This document shows, in pieces, positions 1 to 14,800 of a stretch of DNA of 64,000 nt. The notes beneath the pieces are model-generated. The model had not been told where the DNA came from. It searched no databases and worked only from the letters and a program-made list of their open reading frames with translations. The DNA comes from Paralithodes platypus. Its lineage: Eukaryota; Arthropoda; Malacostraca; Decapoda; Lithodidae. Position 1 is the first letter of the stretch. Every line of letters starts with the position of its first letter. The position numbers and the translations under genes were made by a program. The stretch covers positions 22,122,612 to 22,186,611 of the forward strand of contig CM064506.1 of NCBI GenBank assembly GCA_032716605.1, in the 5' to 3' direction.

Positions 1-2700
1 TTACTATATTCCAACATCTGGCAGACATTACTACCTTATTCCACCATGTGACCGACATAACATATTCCAACATCTGACAGACATTACTACCTTCCAACAT
101 CTGACAGACATTACCTTATTCCAACATCTGGCAGACATTACTACCTTATTCCAACATCTGACAGACATTAATTACTACATTCCAACATCTGGCAGACATT
201 ACTATTCCAACATCTGACAGACATTACTACCATATTCCAACATCTGACAGACATTACTACCATATTCCAACATCTGACAGACATTACTACCTTATTCCAA
301 CATCTGACAGACATTACTACCTTATTCCAACATCTGACAGACATTACTACCTTATTCCAACATCTGGCAGATATTACTACCTTATTCCAACATCTGGCAG
401 ACATTACTACATTATTCCACCATCTGGCAGACATTACTACCATATTCCAACATCTGACAGACATTACTACCTTATTCCAACATCTGGTAGACATCACTGC
501 CATATTCCAACATCTGACAGACATTACTACGATATTCCAACATCTGACAGAGATTACTACTATATTCCAACATCTGACAGACATTACTAGCTTATTCAAC
601 ATCTGACAGACATTACTACCATATTCCAACACCTGGCAGACATTCCTACCTTATTCCAACATCTGGCAGACATTGCTACCATATTCCAACATCTGCAGAC
701 ATACTACAATATTCCAAAATTTGAGACATTACTACCATATTCTACATTTGACAGACATTACTACCATATTCCAACATCTGACAGACATTACTACCATTTT
801 CCAACATCTGACAGACAATACTACCATATTCCAACATCTAACAGACATTTCTACCTTATTCCAACATCTGACAGACATTACTTCCATATTCCAACATCTG
901 ACAGACATTACTACTTTATTCCAACATCTAACAGACATTACTACCATATTCCAACATCTGGCAGATATTACTACTATCCATTCCAACATCTGACAGACAT
1001 TACTACCATAGTCCATCATCTGGCAGACATTACTACCATATTCCAACATCGGACAGACATTACTACCATATTCCATCATCTGACAGACATTACTACTTAT
1101 TCCAACATCTGACAGGCATTACTACCATATGCCAACATCTGACAGACATTACTACCTTATTCCAACGTCTGGCAGACATGACTACCTTATTACAACATCT
1201 GACAGACATTACTACCATTCCACATCTTAATAACTACTATTCCTACATCTGACTGACATTACTACCTCACCCAACATCTGACAGACATTACTACCATATT
1301 CCAACATCTGACAGACATTACTACCATATTCCAACATCTGGCAGATATACCTTATTCCAACATCTGACAGACATTACTACTATTCCAACATCTGGCAGAC
1401 ATTACTACCATTATTCCAACATCTGGCAGACATTATACATATTCCAACATCTGACAGACATTACTTATCCAACATCTGGCAGACATCATTACTACCTTAT
1501 TCCAACATCTGGCAGACATTACTACCTTATTCCAACATCTGACAGACATTACTACCTTATTCCAACATCTGACAGACATTACTACCTTATTCCAACATCT
1601 GGCAGACATTACTACCTTATTCCAACATCTGGCAGACATTACTACCATATTCCAACATCTGACAGACATTACTACCATATTCCAACATCTGACAGACATT
1701 ACTACTTCATTCCAACATCTGACAGACATTACTACCATATTCCAACATCTGACAGACATTACTACCTTATTCCAACATCTGGCAGACATTACTACCATAT
1801 TCCAACATCTGACAGACATTACTACCTTATTCAACATCTGACAGACATTACTACCATATTCCAACATCTGGCAGATATTAATAGGCCTACCCTATTTCAA
1901 CATCTGACAGACATTACTACCATATTCCAACATCTGGCAGACATTACTACCATATTCCAACATCTGGCAGACAATATTACCATATTCCAACATCTGACAG
2001 ACATTACTACCTTATTCCAACATCTGGCAGACATTACTACCTTTTTCCAACATCTGGCAGACATTACTACCTTATTCCAACATCTGACAGACATTACTAC
2101 CTTATTCCAACATCTGACAGACATTACTACCTCATTCCAACATCTGACAGACATTACTACCTTATTCCAACATCTGGCAGACATTATAATGTTATTCGAA
2201 CATCTGACAGACATTACTACCATATACCAACATCTGACAGACATTACTACATTATTCCAACATCTGGCAGACACTACTACCATATTCCAACATCTGACAG
2301 ACATTACTACGATATTCCAACATCTGACAGAGATTACTACTATATTCCAACATCTGACAGACATTACTAGCTATTCACATCTGACAGGACATTACTACCA
2401 TATTCCAACACCTGGCAGACAGTTCCTACCCTTATTCCCAACATCTGGCAGACATTGCTACATATTCCACCAACTGGCATACATTGGCTACCAGACACAT
2501 CTGGCAGACATTACCCATAGTACAGACATTACTACCAATTACATCTGACAGACATTACTACTTATTCCAACATCAGACATTACTAACCTATTCCAACATC
2601 TGGCAACATACTACCCATGACATCGCAGACATGTACTACCTTATTCCAACATCTGGCAGATATTTACTACCCTATTCCAACATCCGACGACATTACTACC
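1..2700. repeat. 30-bp minisatellite array
   Basis: About 90 tandem copies of a 30-bp unit, core CCAACATCTGRCAGACATTA followed by CTACC and a variable ATATT/TTATT. Units are in phase across long stretches (two per 60 bases) and become degenerate with indels after about 2380. Because 30 is divisible by 3, long frames stay open on both strands; these translate the repeat and show no protein features. The array is cut at the window start and at the N gap, so its true size is unknown. Confidence 0.97.
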
Positions 2701-2800
2701 NNNNNNNNNNNNNNNNNNNNNNNNNNNNNNNNNNNNNNNNNNNNNNNNNNNNNNNNNNNNNNNNNNNNNNNNNNNNNNNNNNNNNNNNNNNNNNNNNNNN
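2701..2800. other. Assembly gap (100 N)
   Basis: Exactly 100 N, the usual placeholder for a scaffold gap of unknown length. Linkage between the 30-bp array on the left and the 147-bp array on the right is therefore not shown by sequence. Confidence 0.99.
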
Positions 2801-5446
2801 CATGGATGCCAAGACGGCCCACTACTGACATACACTGTACCTTACACACCATAACCGGTACAGTGCCACCCTGTGCCAATATTGTGACCACCATACCGGT
2901 CAGACCGTTGCACTGACAGTACTGATATTATGGTGCTAGACCCTCCCCATGGATGCCAACACAGCCCACTACTGACATACACTGTATCTTACACACCATA
3001 ACCGGTACAGTGCCACCCTGTGCCAATATTGTGACCACCATACCGGTCAGACCGTTGCACTGACAGTACTGATATTATGGTGCTAGACCCTCCCCATGGA
3101 TGCCAACACAGCCCACTACTGACATACACTGTATCTTACACACTATAACCGGTACAGTGCCACCCTGTGCCAATATTGTGACCACCATACCGGTCAGACC
3201 GTTGCACTGACAGTACTGATATTATGGTGCTAGACCCTCCTCATGGATGCCAACACAGCCCACTACTGACATACACTGTATCTTACACACCATAACCGGT
3301 ACAGTGCCACCCTGTGCCAATATTGTGACCACCATACCGGTCAGACCCTTGCACTGACAGTACTGATATTATGGTGCTAGACCCTCCCCATGGATGCCAA
3401 CACAGCCCACTACTGACATACACTGTATCTTACACACCATAACCGGTACAGTGCCACCCTGTGCCAATATTGTGACCACCATACCGGTCAGACCGTTGCA
3501 CTGACAGTACTGATATTATGGTGCTAGACCCTCCCCATGGATGCCAACACAGCCCACTACTGACATACACTGTATCTTACACACCATAACCGGTACAGTG
3601 CCACCCTGTGCCAATATTGTGACCACCATACCGGTCAGACCGTTGCACTGACAGTACTGATATTATGGTGCTAGACCCTCCCCATGGATGCCAACACAGC
3701 CCACTACTGACATACACTGTATCTTACACACCATAACCGGTACAGTGCCACCCTGTGCCAGTATTGTGACCACCATACCGGTCAGACCGTTGCTCTGACA
3801 GTACTGATATTATGGTGCTAGACCCTCCCCATGGATGCCAACACAGCCCACTACTGACATACACTGTATCTTACACACCATAACCGGTACAGTGCCACCC
3901 TGTGCCAATATTGTGACCACCATACCGGTCAGACCGTTGCACTGACAGTACTGATATTATGGTGCTAGACCCTCCCCATGGATGCCAACACAGCCCACTA
4001 CTGACATACACTGTATCTTACACACCATAACCGGTACAGTGCCACCCTGTGCCAATATTGTGACCACCATACCGGTCAGACAGTTGCACTGACAGTACTG
4101 ATATTATGGTGCTAGACCCTCCCCATGGATGCCAACACAGCCCACTACTGACATACACTGTATCTTACACACCAAAACCGGTACAGTGCCACCCTGTGCC
4201 AATATTGTGACCACCATACCGGTCAGACCGTTGCACTGACAGTACTGATATTATGGTGCTAGACCCTCCCCATGGATGCCAACACAGCCCACTACTGACA
4301 TACACTGTATCTTACACACCATAACCGGTACAGTGCCACCCTGTGCCAATATTGTGACCACCATACCGGTCAGACTGTTGCACTGACAGTACTGATATTA
4401 TGGTGCTAGTTCTCCCCATGGATGCCAACACAGCCCACTACTGACATACACTGTATCTTACACACCATAACCGGTACAGTGCCACCCTGTGCCAATATTG
4501 TGACCACCATACCGGTCAGACCGTTGCACTGACAGTACTGATATTATGGTGCTAGACCCTCCCCATGGATGCCAACACAGCCCACTACTGACATACACTG
4601 TATCTTACACACCATAACCGGTACAGTGCCACCCTGTGCCAATATTGTGACCACCATACCGGTCAGACCGTTGCACTGACAGTACTGATATTATGGTGCT
4701 AGACCCTCCCCATGGATGCCAACACAGCCCACTACTGACATACACTGTATCTTACACACCATAACCGGTACAGTGCCACCCTGTGCCAATATTGTGACCA
4801 CCATACCGGTCAGACCGTTGCACTGACAGTACTGATATTATGGTGCTAGACCCTCCCCATGGATGCCAACACAGCCCACTACTGCAATACACTGTATCTT
4901 ACACACCATAACCGGTACAGTGCCACCCTGTGCCAATATTGTGACCACCATACCGGTCAGACCGTTGCACTGACAGTACTGATATTATGGTGCTAGACCC
5001 TTCCCATGGATGCCAACACAGCCCACTACTGACATACACTGTATCTTGCACACCATAACCGGTACAGTGCCACCCTGTGCCAATATTGTGACCACCATAC
5101 CGGTCAGACCGATGCACTGACAGTACTGATATTATGGTGCTAGACCCTCCCCATGGATGCCAACACAGCCCACTACTGACATACACTGTATCTTACACAC
5201 CATAACCGGTACAGTGCCACCCTGTGCCAATATTGTGACCACCATACCGGTCAGACTGTTGCACTGACAGTACTGATATTATGGTGCTAGACCCTCCCCA
5301 TGGATGCCAACACAGCCCACTACTGACATACACTGTATCTTACACACCATAACCGGTACAGTGCCACCCTGTGCCAATATTGTGACCACCATACCGGTCA
5401 GACCGTTGCACTGACAGTACTGATATTATGGTGCTAGACCCTCCCC
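2801..5446 (+). repeat. 147-bp satellite array, left block
   Basis: Tandem units starting CATGGATGCCAACACAGCCC, repeating every 147 bp (starts at 2801, 2948, 3095 and so on). The block is 2,646 bp, exactly 18 units. Units differ by only a few substitutions and small indels, suggesting recent homogenisation. Each unit contains two ACCGGT palindromes. The length is close to one nucleosome core, as in many centromeric or pericentromeric satellites; a centromeric role is inference only. Open frames here are repeat translations. Confidence 0.97.
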
Positions 5447-5488
5447 AAAATATTAAACAATAAATTAAACAATAAATTAAACAAAATA
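5447..5488 (+). repeat. AT-rich junction between 147-bp and 153-bp satellites (left)
   Basis: A short segment with AATTAAACAATA-like 12-bp motifs repeated about three times joins the last 147-bp unit to a reversed 153-bp unit. An exact reverse-complement copy of this junction is present at 21126-21166. Confidence 0.9.
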
Positions 5489-5890
5489 GAGCTAATTTAT
5501 CGATATAATTTATGAAATTTGCCCATATTTCCATGATTTTTGGACATACATGATTTGCAAATATGATTTTTAGATGTATTTTCGGATGTTGAGTTCGAAT
5601 CTGCCCTCAAAATTGGCCTACCATGTCAATTACACAAATTAGAGATACTTTCTCGATATAATTTGTGAAATTTGCCCATATTTCCATGAATTTTTAACAT
5701 ACATGATTTGCAAATATGATTTTTAGATGTATTTCCGGTTGTTGAGTTCGAATATGCCCTCAAAATTGGCCTACCACGTCAATTACACAGAATAGAGATA
5801 ATTTATCGATATAATTTGTGAAATTTGCCCATATTTCCATGACTTTTTGACATACATGATTTGTAAATATGATTTTTAGATGTATTTTCG
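5489..5890 (-). repeat. 153-bp satellite, reversed segment
   Basis: About 2.6 units of the 153-bp satellite in the opposite orientation to the main array. It ends at a hairpin point where TAGATGTATTTTCG meets CGAAAATACATCTA with a one-base spacer. Confidence 0.93.
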
Positions 5891-8800
5891 GCGAAAATAC
5901 ATCTAAAAACCATATTTGCAAATCATGTATGTCCAAAAATCATGGAAATAAGGGAAATTTCATAAAATACATTGATTAATTAGCTCTATTTTATTTAATT
6001 GACGTGGTAGGCCAATTTTGAGGGCAGATTCGAACTCAGCAGCCAAAAATACATCTAAAAATCATATTTACAAATCATGTATGTCCAAAAATCATGTAAA
6101 TATGGGCAAATTTCACAAATTATATCGATAAATTATCTCTATTTTGTGTAATTGACGTGGTAGGCCATTTTGGAGGGTAGTTTCGACCTAAGGAGCGGGA
6201 AATACACCTAAAAACCATATTTGCAAATCATGTATGTCAAAAAATCATGGAAATATTGGCAAATTTCACAAATTATATCGATAAATGAGCTCTATTTTGT
6301 GTAATTGACGTGGTAGGCCAATTTTGAGGGCAGATTCGAACTCAACAGCCGAACATACATCTAAAAATCATATTTACAAATCATGTATGTCAAAAAATCA
6401 TGGAAATATTGGCAAATTTCATAAATTATATCGATAAATGAGCTCTATTTTGTGTAATTGACGTTATTGGCCAATTTTGAGGGCAGATGCGAACTCAGCA
6501 GCCAAAAATACATCTAAAAATCATATTTGCAAATCATGTATGTCCAAAAATCATGGAAATATGGGCAAATTTCATAAATTATATCGATAAATTAGCTCTA
6601 TTTTGTGTAATTGACGTGGTAGGCCAATTTTGAGGGCAGATTCGAACTCAGCAGCCGACAATACATCTAAAAATCATATTTGCAAATCATGTATGTCCAA
6701 AAATCATGGAAATATGGGCAAATTTCATAAATTATATCGATAAATGAGCTCTATTTTGTGTAATTGACGTGGTAGGCCAATTTTGAGGGTAGATTCGAAC
6801 TCAGCAGCCGAAAATACATCTAAAAATCATATTTGCAAATCATGTATGTCAAAAAATCATGGAAATATGGGCAAATTTCATAAATTATATCGATAAATTA
6901 GCTCTATTTTGTGTAATTGACGTGGTAGGCCAATTTTGAGGGCAGATTCGAACTCAACAGCCAAAAATACATCTAAAAATCATATTTGCAAATCATGTAT
7001 GTCCAAAAATCATGGAAATATGGGCAAATTTCATAAATTATATCGATAAATTAGCTCTATTTTGTGTAATTGACGTGGTAGGCCAATTTTGAGGGCAGAT
7101 TCGAACTCAGCAGCCGAAAATACATCTAAAAATCATATTTGCAAATCATGTATGTCCAAAAATCATGGAAATATGGGCAAATTTCACAAATTATATCGAT
7201 AAATTAGCTCTATTTTGTGTAATTGACGTGGTAGGCCAATTTTGAGGGCAGATTCGAACTCAGCAGCCGACAATACATCAAAAAATCATAATTGGAAATC
7301 ATGTATGTCCAAATATCATGGAAATATGGGCAAATTTCATAAATTATATCGATAAATGAGCTCTATTTTGTGTAATTGACGTGGTAGGCCAATTTTGAGG
7401 GCAGATTCGAACTCAGCAGCCGGAAAAATACATCTAAAAATCATATTTGCAAATCATGTATGTCCAAAAATCATGGAAATATGGGCAAATTTCATAAATT
7501 ATATCGATAAATGAGCTCTATTTTGTGTAATTGACGTGGTAGGCCAATTTTGAGGGCAGATTCGAACTCAGCAGCCGAAAATACATCTAAAAATCATATT
7601 TGCAAATCATGTATGTCCAAAAATCATGGAAATATGGGCAAATTTCATAAATTATATCGATAAATTAGCTCTATTTTGTGTAATTGACGTGGTAGGCCAA
7701 TTTTGAGGGCAGATTCGAACTCAGCAGCCAAAAATACATCTAAAAATCATATTTGCAAATCATGTATGTCCAAAAATCATGGAAATATGGGCAAATTTCA
7801 TAAATTATATCGATAAATGAGCTCTATTTTGTGTAATTGACGTGGTAGGCCAATTTTGAGGGCAGATTCGAACTCAGCAGCCAAAAATACATCTAAAAAT
7901 CATATTTGCAAATCATGTATGTCCACAAATCATGGAAATATGGGCAAATTTCATAAATTATATCGATAAATTAGCTCTATTTTGTTTAATTGACGTGGTA
8001 GGCCAATTTTGAGTGAAGATTCGAACTCAGCAGCCACAAATACATCTAAAAATCATATTTGCAAATCATGTATGTCAAAAAATCATGGAAATATGGGCAA
8101 ATTTCATAAATTATATCGATAAATTAGCTCTATTTTGTGTAATTGACGTGGTAGGCCAATTTTGAGGGCAGATTCGAACTCAGCAGCCGAAAATACATCT
8201 AAAAATCATATTTGCAAATCATGTATGTCCAAAAATCATGGAAATATGGGCAAATTTCATAAATTATATCGATAAATTAGCTCTATTTTGTGTAATTGAC
8301 GTGGTAGGCCAATTTTGAGGGCAGATTCGAACTCAGCAGCCAAAATACATCTAAAAATCATATTTGCAAATCATGTATGTCCAAAAATCATGGAAATATG
8401 GGCAAATTTCACAAATTATATCGATAAATTAGCTCTATTTTGTGTAATTGACGTGGTAGGCCAATTTTGAGGGCAGATTCGAACTCAGCAGCAGGAAATA
8501 CATCTAAAAATCATATTTGCAAATCATGTATGTCCAAAAATCATGGAAATATGGGCAAATTTCATAAATTATATCGATAAATGAGCTCTATTTTGTGTAA
8601 TTGACGTGGTAGGCCAATTTTGAGGGCAGATTCGAACTCAGCAGCCGAAAATACATCTAAAAATCATATATGCAAATCATGTATGTCCAAAAATCATGGA
8701 AATATGGGCAAATTTCATAAATTATATCGATAAATTAGCTCTATTTTGTGTAATTGACGTGGTAGGCCAATTTTGAGGGCAGATTCGAACTCAGCAGCCG

Positions 8801-11800
8801 AAATACATCTAAAAATCATATTTGCAAATCATGTATGTCCAAAAATCATGGAAATATGGGCAAATTTCATAAATTATATCGATAAATTAGCTCTATTTTG
8901 TGTAATTGACGTGGTAGGCCAATTTTGAGGGTAGATTCGAACTCAGCAGCCGAAAATACATATGAAAATCATATTTGCAAATCATGTATGTCCAAAAATC
9001 ATGGAAATATTGGCAAATTTCATAAATTATATCGATAAATTAGCTCTATTTTGTGTAATTCACGTGGTAGGCCAATTTTGAGGGCAGATTCGAACTCAGC
9101 AGCCAAAAATACATCTAAAAATCATATTTGCAAATCATGTATGTCCAAAAATCATGGAAATATGGGCAAATTTCATAAATTATATTGATAAATAGGCTCT
9201 ATTTTGTGTAATTGACGTGGTAGGCCAATTCTGAGGGCAGATTCGAACTCAGCAGCCAAAAATCCATCTAAAAATCATATTTGAAAATCATGTATGTCCA
9301 GAAATCATGGAAGTATGGGCAAATTTCACAAATTATAACGATAAATTATCTATATTTTGTGTAATTGACGTGGTAGGCCAATTTTGAGGGCAGATTCGAA
9401 CTCAGCAGCCAAAATACATCTAAAAATCATATTTGCAAATCATGTATGTCCAAAAATCATGGAAATATGGGCAAATTTCATAAATTATAACGATAAATTA
9501 TCTATATTTTGTGTAATTGACGTGGTAGGCCAATTTTGAGGGCAGATTCGAACTCAGCAGACAGTACATCTAAAAATCATATTTGTAAATCATGTATGTC
9601 CAAATATCATGGAAATATGGGCAAATTTCATAAATTATATCGATAAATTAGCTCTATTTTGTGTAATTGACGTTGTAGGCCAATTTTGAGGGCAGATTCG
9701 AACTCAGCAGCCGAAAATACATCTAAAAATCATATTTGCAAATCATGTATGTCCAAAAATCATGGAAATATGGGCAAATTTCACAAATTATATCGATAAA
9801 TGAGCTCTATTTTGTGTAATTGACGTGGTAGGCCAATTTTGAGGGCAGATTCGAACTCAGCAGCCACAAATACATCTAAAAATCATATTTGCAAATCATG
9901 TATGTCCAAAAAAAAATGGAAATATGGGCAAATTTCATAAATTATATCGATAAATTAGCTCTATTTTGTGTAATTGACGTGGTAGGCCAATTTTGAGGGC
10001 AGATTCGAACTCAACAGCCGAAAATACATCTAAAAATCATATTTGCAAATCATGTATGTCAAAAAATCATGGAAATATGGGCAAATTTCATAAATTATAT
10101 CGATAAATGAGCTCTATTTTGTTTAAATGACGTGGTAGGCCAATTTTAGGGTAGATTCGAATTCAGCAGCCTAAAATACATATAAAAATTATACTTACAA
10201 ATCATGTATGTCCAAAAATCATGGAAATATGGGCAAATTTCATAAATTATATCGATAAATTAGCTCTATTTTGTTTAATTGACGTGATAGGCCAATTTTG
10301 AGGGCAGATTCGAACTCAGCAGCCACAAATACATCTAAAAATCATATTTGCAAATCATGTATGTCCAAAAAACATGGAAATATGGGCAAATTTCATAAAT
10401 TATATCGATAAATTAGCTCTATTTTGTTTAATTGACGTGGTAGGCCAATTTTGAGGGCAGATTCGAACTCAGCAGCCGAAAATACATCTAAAAATCATAT
10501 TTGCAAATCATGTATGTCCAAAAATCATGGAAATATGGGCAAATTTCATAAATTATATCGATAAATGAGCTCTATTTTGTGTAATTGACGTGGTAGGCCA
10601 ATTTTGAGGGCAGATTCGAACTCAGCAGCCGAAAATACATATAAAAATCATATTTGCAAATCATGTATGTCAAAAATCATGGAAATATGGGCAAATTTCA
10701 TAAATTATATCGATAAATTAGCTCTATTTTGTTGAATTGACGTGGTAGGCCAATTTTGAGGGCAGATTCGAACTCAGCAGCCGAAAATACATCTAAAAAT
10801 CATATTTGCAAATCATGTATGTCCAAAAATCATGGAAATATGGGCAAATTTCATAAATTATATCGATAAATTAGCTCTATTTTGTGTAATTGACGTGGTA
10901 GGCTAATTTTGAGGCTAGATTCGAACTCAGCAGCCAAAAATACATATAATAATCATATTTGCAAATCATGTATGTCCAAAAATCATGGAAATATGGGCAA
11001 ATTTCATAAATTATATCGATAAATTAGCTCTATTTTGTGTAATTGACGTGGTAGGCCATTTTGAGGGCAGAGTCGAACTCAGCAGCCGAAAATACATCTA
11101 AAATCGTATTTACAAATCATGAATGTCAAAAAATCATGGAAATATGGGCAAATTTCACAAATTATATCGATAAATGAGCTCTATTTTGTGTAATTGACGT
11201 GGTAGGCCAATTCTGAGGGCAGATTCGAACTCAGCAGCCAAAAATACATCTAAAAATCATAGTTGCAAATCATGTATGTCCAAATATCATGGAAATATGG
11301 GCAAATTTCATAAATTATATCGATAAATTAGCTCTATTTTGTGTAATTGACGTGGTAGGCCAATTATGAGGGTAGATTCGACCTCAACAGCCGGAAATAC
11401 ATCTAAAAATCATATTTGCAAATCATGTATGTCCAAAAATCATGGAAATATGGGCAAATTTCACAAATTATATCGATAAATTATCTCTATTTTGTGTAAT
11501 TGACGTGGTAGGCCAATTTTGAGGGTAGATTCGAACTCAACAGCCGGAAATACATCTAAAAACCATATTTGCAAATCATGTATGTAAAAAAATCATGGAA
11601 ATATGGGCAAATTTCACAAATTATATCGATAAATGAGCTCTATTTTGTGTAATTGACATGGTAGGCCAATTTTGAGGGCAGGTTCGAACTCAAGAGCCGA
11701 TAATACATCTAAAAATCATATTTGCAAATCATGTATGTCCAAAAATCATGGAAATATGGTCAAATTTCATATATTATATCGATAAATTAGCTCTATTTTG

Positions 11801-14800
11801 TGTAATTGACGTGGTAGGCCAATTATGAGGGCAGATTCGAAGTCAGCAGCCGACAATACATCTAAAAATCATATTTGCAAATCATGTATGTCCAAAAATC
11901 ATGGAAATATGGGCAAATTTCATAAATTATATCGATATATTTGCTCTATTTTGTGTAATTGACGTGGTAGGCCAATTATGAGGGTAGATTCGAACTCAAC
12001 AGCCGGAAATACATATAAAACTCATATTTGCAAATCATGTATGTCAAAATATCATGGAAATATGGCCAAATTTCACAAATTATATCGATAAATTAGCTCT
12101 ATTTTGTGTAATTCACGTGGTAAGCCAATTTTGAGGGCAGATTCGATGTTAACAGCCAAAAATACATATAAATATCATATTTGCAAATCATGTATGTCCA
12201 AAAATCATGGAAATATGGGCAGATTTCATAAATTATATCGATAAATTAGCTCTATTTTGTTTAAATGACGTGTTAGGCCATTTTTGAGGGCAGATCCGAA
12301 CTCAGCAGCCGAAAATACATCTAAAAATCATATTTACAAACCATGTATGTCAACAAATCATGGAAATATGGTAAAATTTTACAAATTGTATCGATAAATT
12401 AGCTCTATTTTGTGTAATTGACGTGGTAGGCCAATTTTGAGGGCAGATTAGAACTCAGCAGCCGACAATACATCTAAAAATCATACTTGAAAATCATGTA
12501 TGTCCAAAAAGCATGGAAATATGGGCAAATTTCATAAATTATATCGATAAATGACCTCTATTTTTGTAATACACGTGGTAGGCCAATTTTGAGGGCAGAT
12601 TAGAACTCAGCAGCCAAAAATACATCTATATACCATATTTGCAAATCATGTATGTCAAAAAATCATGAAAATATTGGCAAATTTCATAAATTATATCGAT
12701 AAATGTGCTCTAGTTTGTGTAATTCACGTGGTAGGCCAATTTTGAGGGCGGATTCGAACTCAACAGCAGAAAATACATATAAAAATAATATTTGCAAATC
12801 ATGTATGTCAAAAAATCATGGAAATATGGGCAAATTTCACAAATTATATCGATAAATTAGCTCTATTTTGTGTAATTGACGTGGTAGGCCAATTCTGAGG
12901 GCAGATTCGAACTCAGCAGCCAAACATACATCTAAAAATCATATTTGAAAATCATGTATGTCCAAAAAGCATGGAAATATGGGCAAATTTCATAAATTAT
13001 ATCGATAAATGAGCTCTATTTTGTGTAATTCACGTGGTAGGCCAATTTTGAGGGCAGATTAGAACTCAGCAGCCAAAAATACATCTATATACCATATTTC
13101 CAAATCATGTATGTCAAAAAATCATGAAAATATTGGCAAATTTCATAAATTATATCGATAAATGTGCTCTAGTTTGTGTAATTCACATGGTAGGCCAATT
13201 TTGAGGGCGGATTCGAACTCAACAGCAGAAAATACATATAAAAATAATATTTACACATCATGTATATCAAAAAATCATGGAAATATTGGCAAATTTCATA
13301 AATTATATCGATAAATGAGCTCTAGTTTGTGTAATTGACGTGCTAGGCCAATTACGAGGGTAGATTCGAACTCAGCAGCCAAAAATACATCTAAAAAACA
13401 TATTTGCAAATCATGTATGTCAAAAAATCATGGAAATATGGGCAAATTTCATAAATTATATCGATATATGAGCTCTATTGTGTGTAATTGACGTGATAGG
13501 CTAATTATGAGGCCAGATTCGAACTGAACAGCCGGAAATACATCTAAAAATCATATTTGCAAATCATGTATGTCAAAAAATCATGGAAATATGGGCAAAT
13601 TTCACAAATTATATCGATAAATTAGCTCTATTTTGTGTAATTCACGTGGTAGGCCAATTTTGAGGGCAGATTCGAACTCAGCAACCAAACATACATATAA
13701 AAATCATATTTACAAATCATGTTTGTCCAAAAATCATGGAAATATGGTCAAATTTCACAAATTATATCGATAAATTAGCTCTATTTTGTGTAATTGACGT
13801 GCTAGGCCAATTACGAGGATAGATTCGAACTCAGCAGCCAAAAATACATCTTAAAATCATATTTGCAAATCATGTATGTCAAGAAATCATGGAAATATGG
13901 GCAAATTTCAAATATTATATCGATAAATGAGCTCTATTTTGTGTAATTGACGTGGTAGGCCAATTCTGAGGGTAGATTCGAACTCAACAGCCGAAAATAC
14001 ATCTAAAAATCATATTTTGCAAATCATGTATGTCAACAAATTATGGAAATATGGGCAAATTTCACAAATTATATCGACAAATTAGCTCTTTTTGTGTAAT
14101 TCACGTGGTAGGCCAATTTTGAGGGCAGATTCGAAGTCAACAGCTAAAAATACATATAAAAATCATATTTGCAAATCATGAATGTCCAAAAATCATGGAA
14201 ATATGGGCAAATTTCACAAATTATATCGACAAATTAGCTCTATTTTGTGTAATTCACGTGGTAGGCCAATTTTGAGGGCAGATTCGAAGTCAACAGCTAA
14301 AAATACATATAAAAATCATATTTGCAAATCATGTATGTCCAAAAATCATGGAAATATGGGCAAATTTCATAAATTATATCGATAAATTAGCTCTATTTTG
14401 TTTAAATGACGTTGTAGGCCATTTTTGAGGGCAGATTCGAACTCAGCAGCCGAAAATACATCTAAAATCGTATTTACAAATCATGAATGTCAAAAAATCA
14501 TGGAAATATTGTCAAATTTCACAAATTATATCGATAAATGAGCTCTATTTTGTGTAATTGACGTGGTAGGCCAATTCTGAGGGCAGATTCGAACTCAGCA
14601 GCCAAAAATACATCTAAAAATTATATTTGCAAATCATGAATGTCCATAAATCATGGAAATATGGGCAAATTTCACAAATTATATCGATAAATTAGCTCTA
14701 TTTTGTGTAGTTCACGTGGAAGGCCAATTTTGAGGGCAGATTCGAACTCAGCAGCCAAAAATACATCTAAAAATCATATTTGCAAATCATGTATGTTCAG

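Noticed and set aside
168..2548. Several 100-155-codon frames on both strands
   Set aside because: They translate the 30-bp minisatellite in phase (VVMSVRCWNM-type or TDITTIFQHL-type repeats); 30 is a multiple of 3 so frames stay open by chance.
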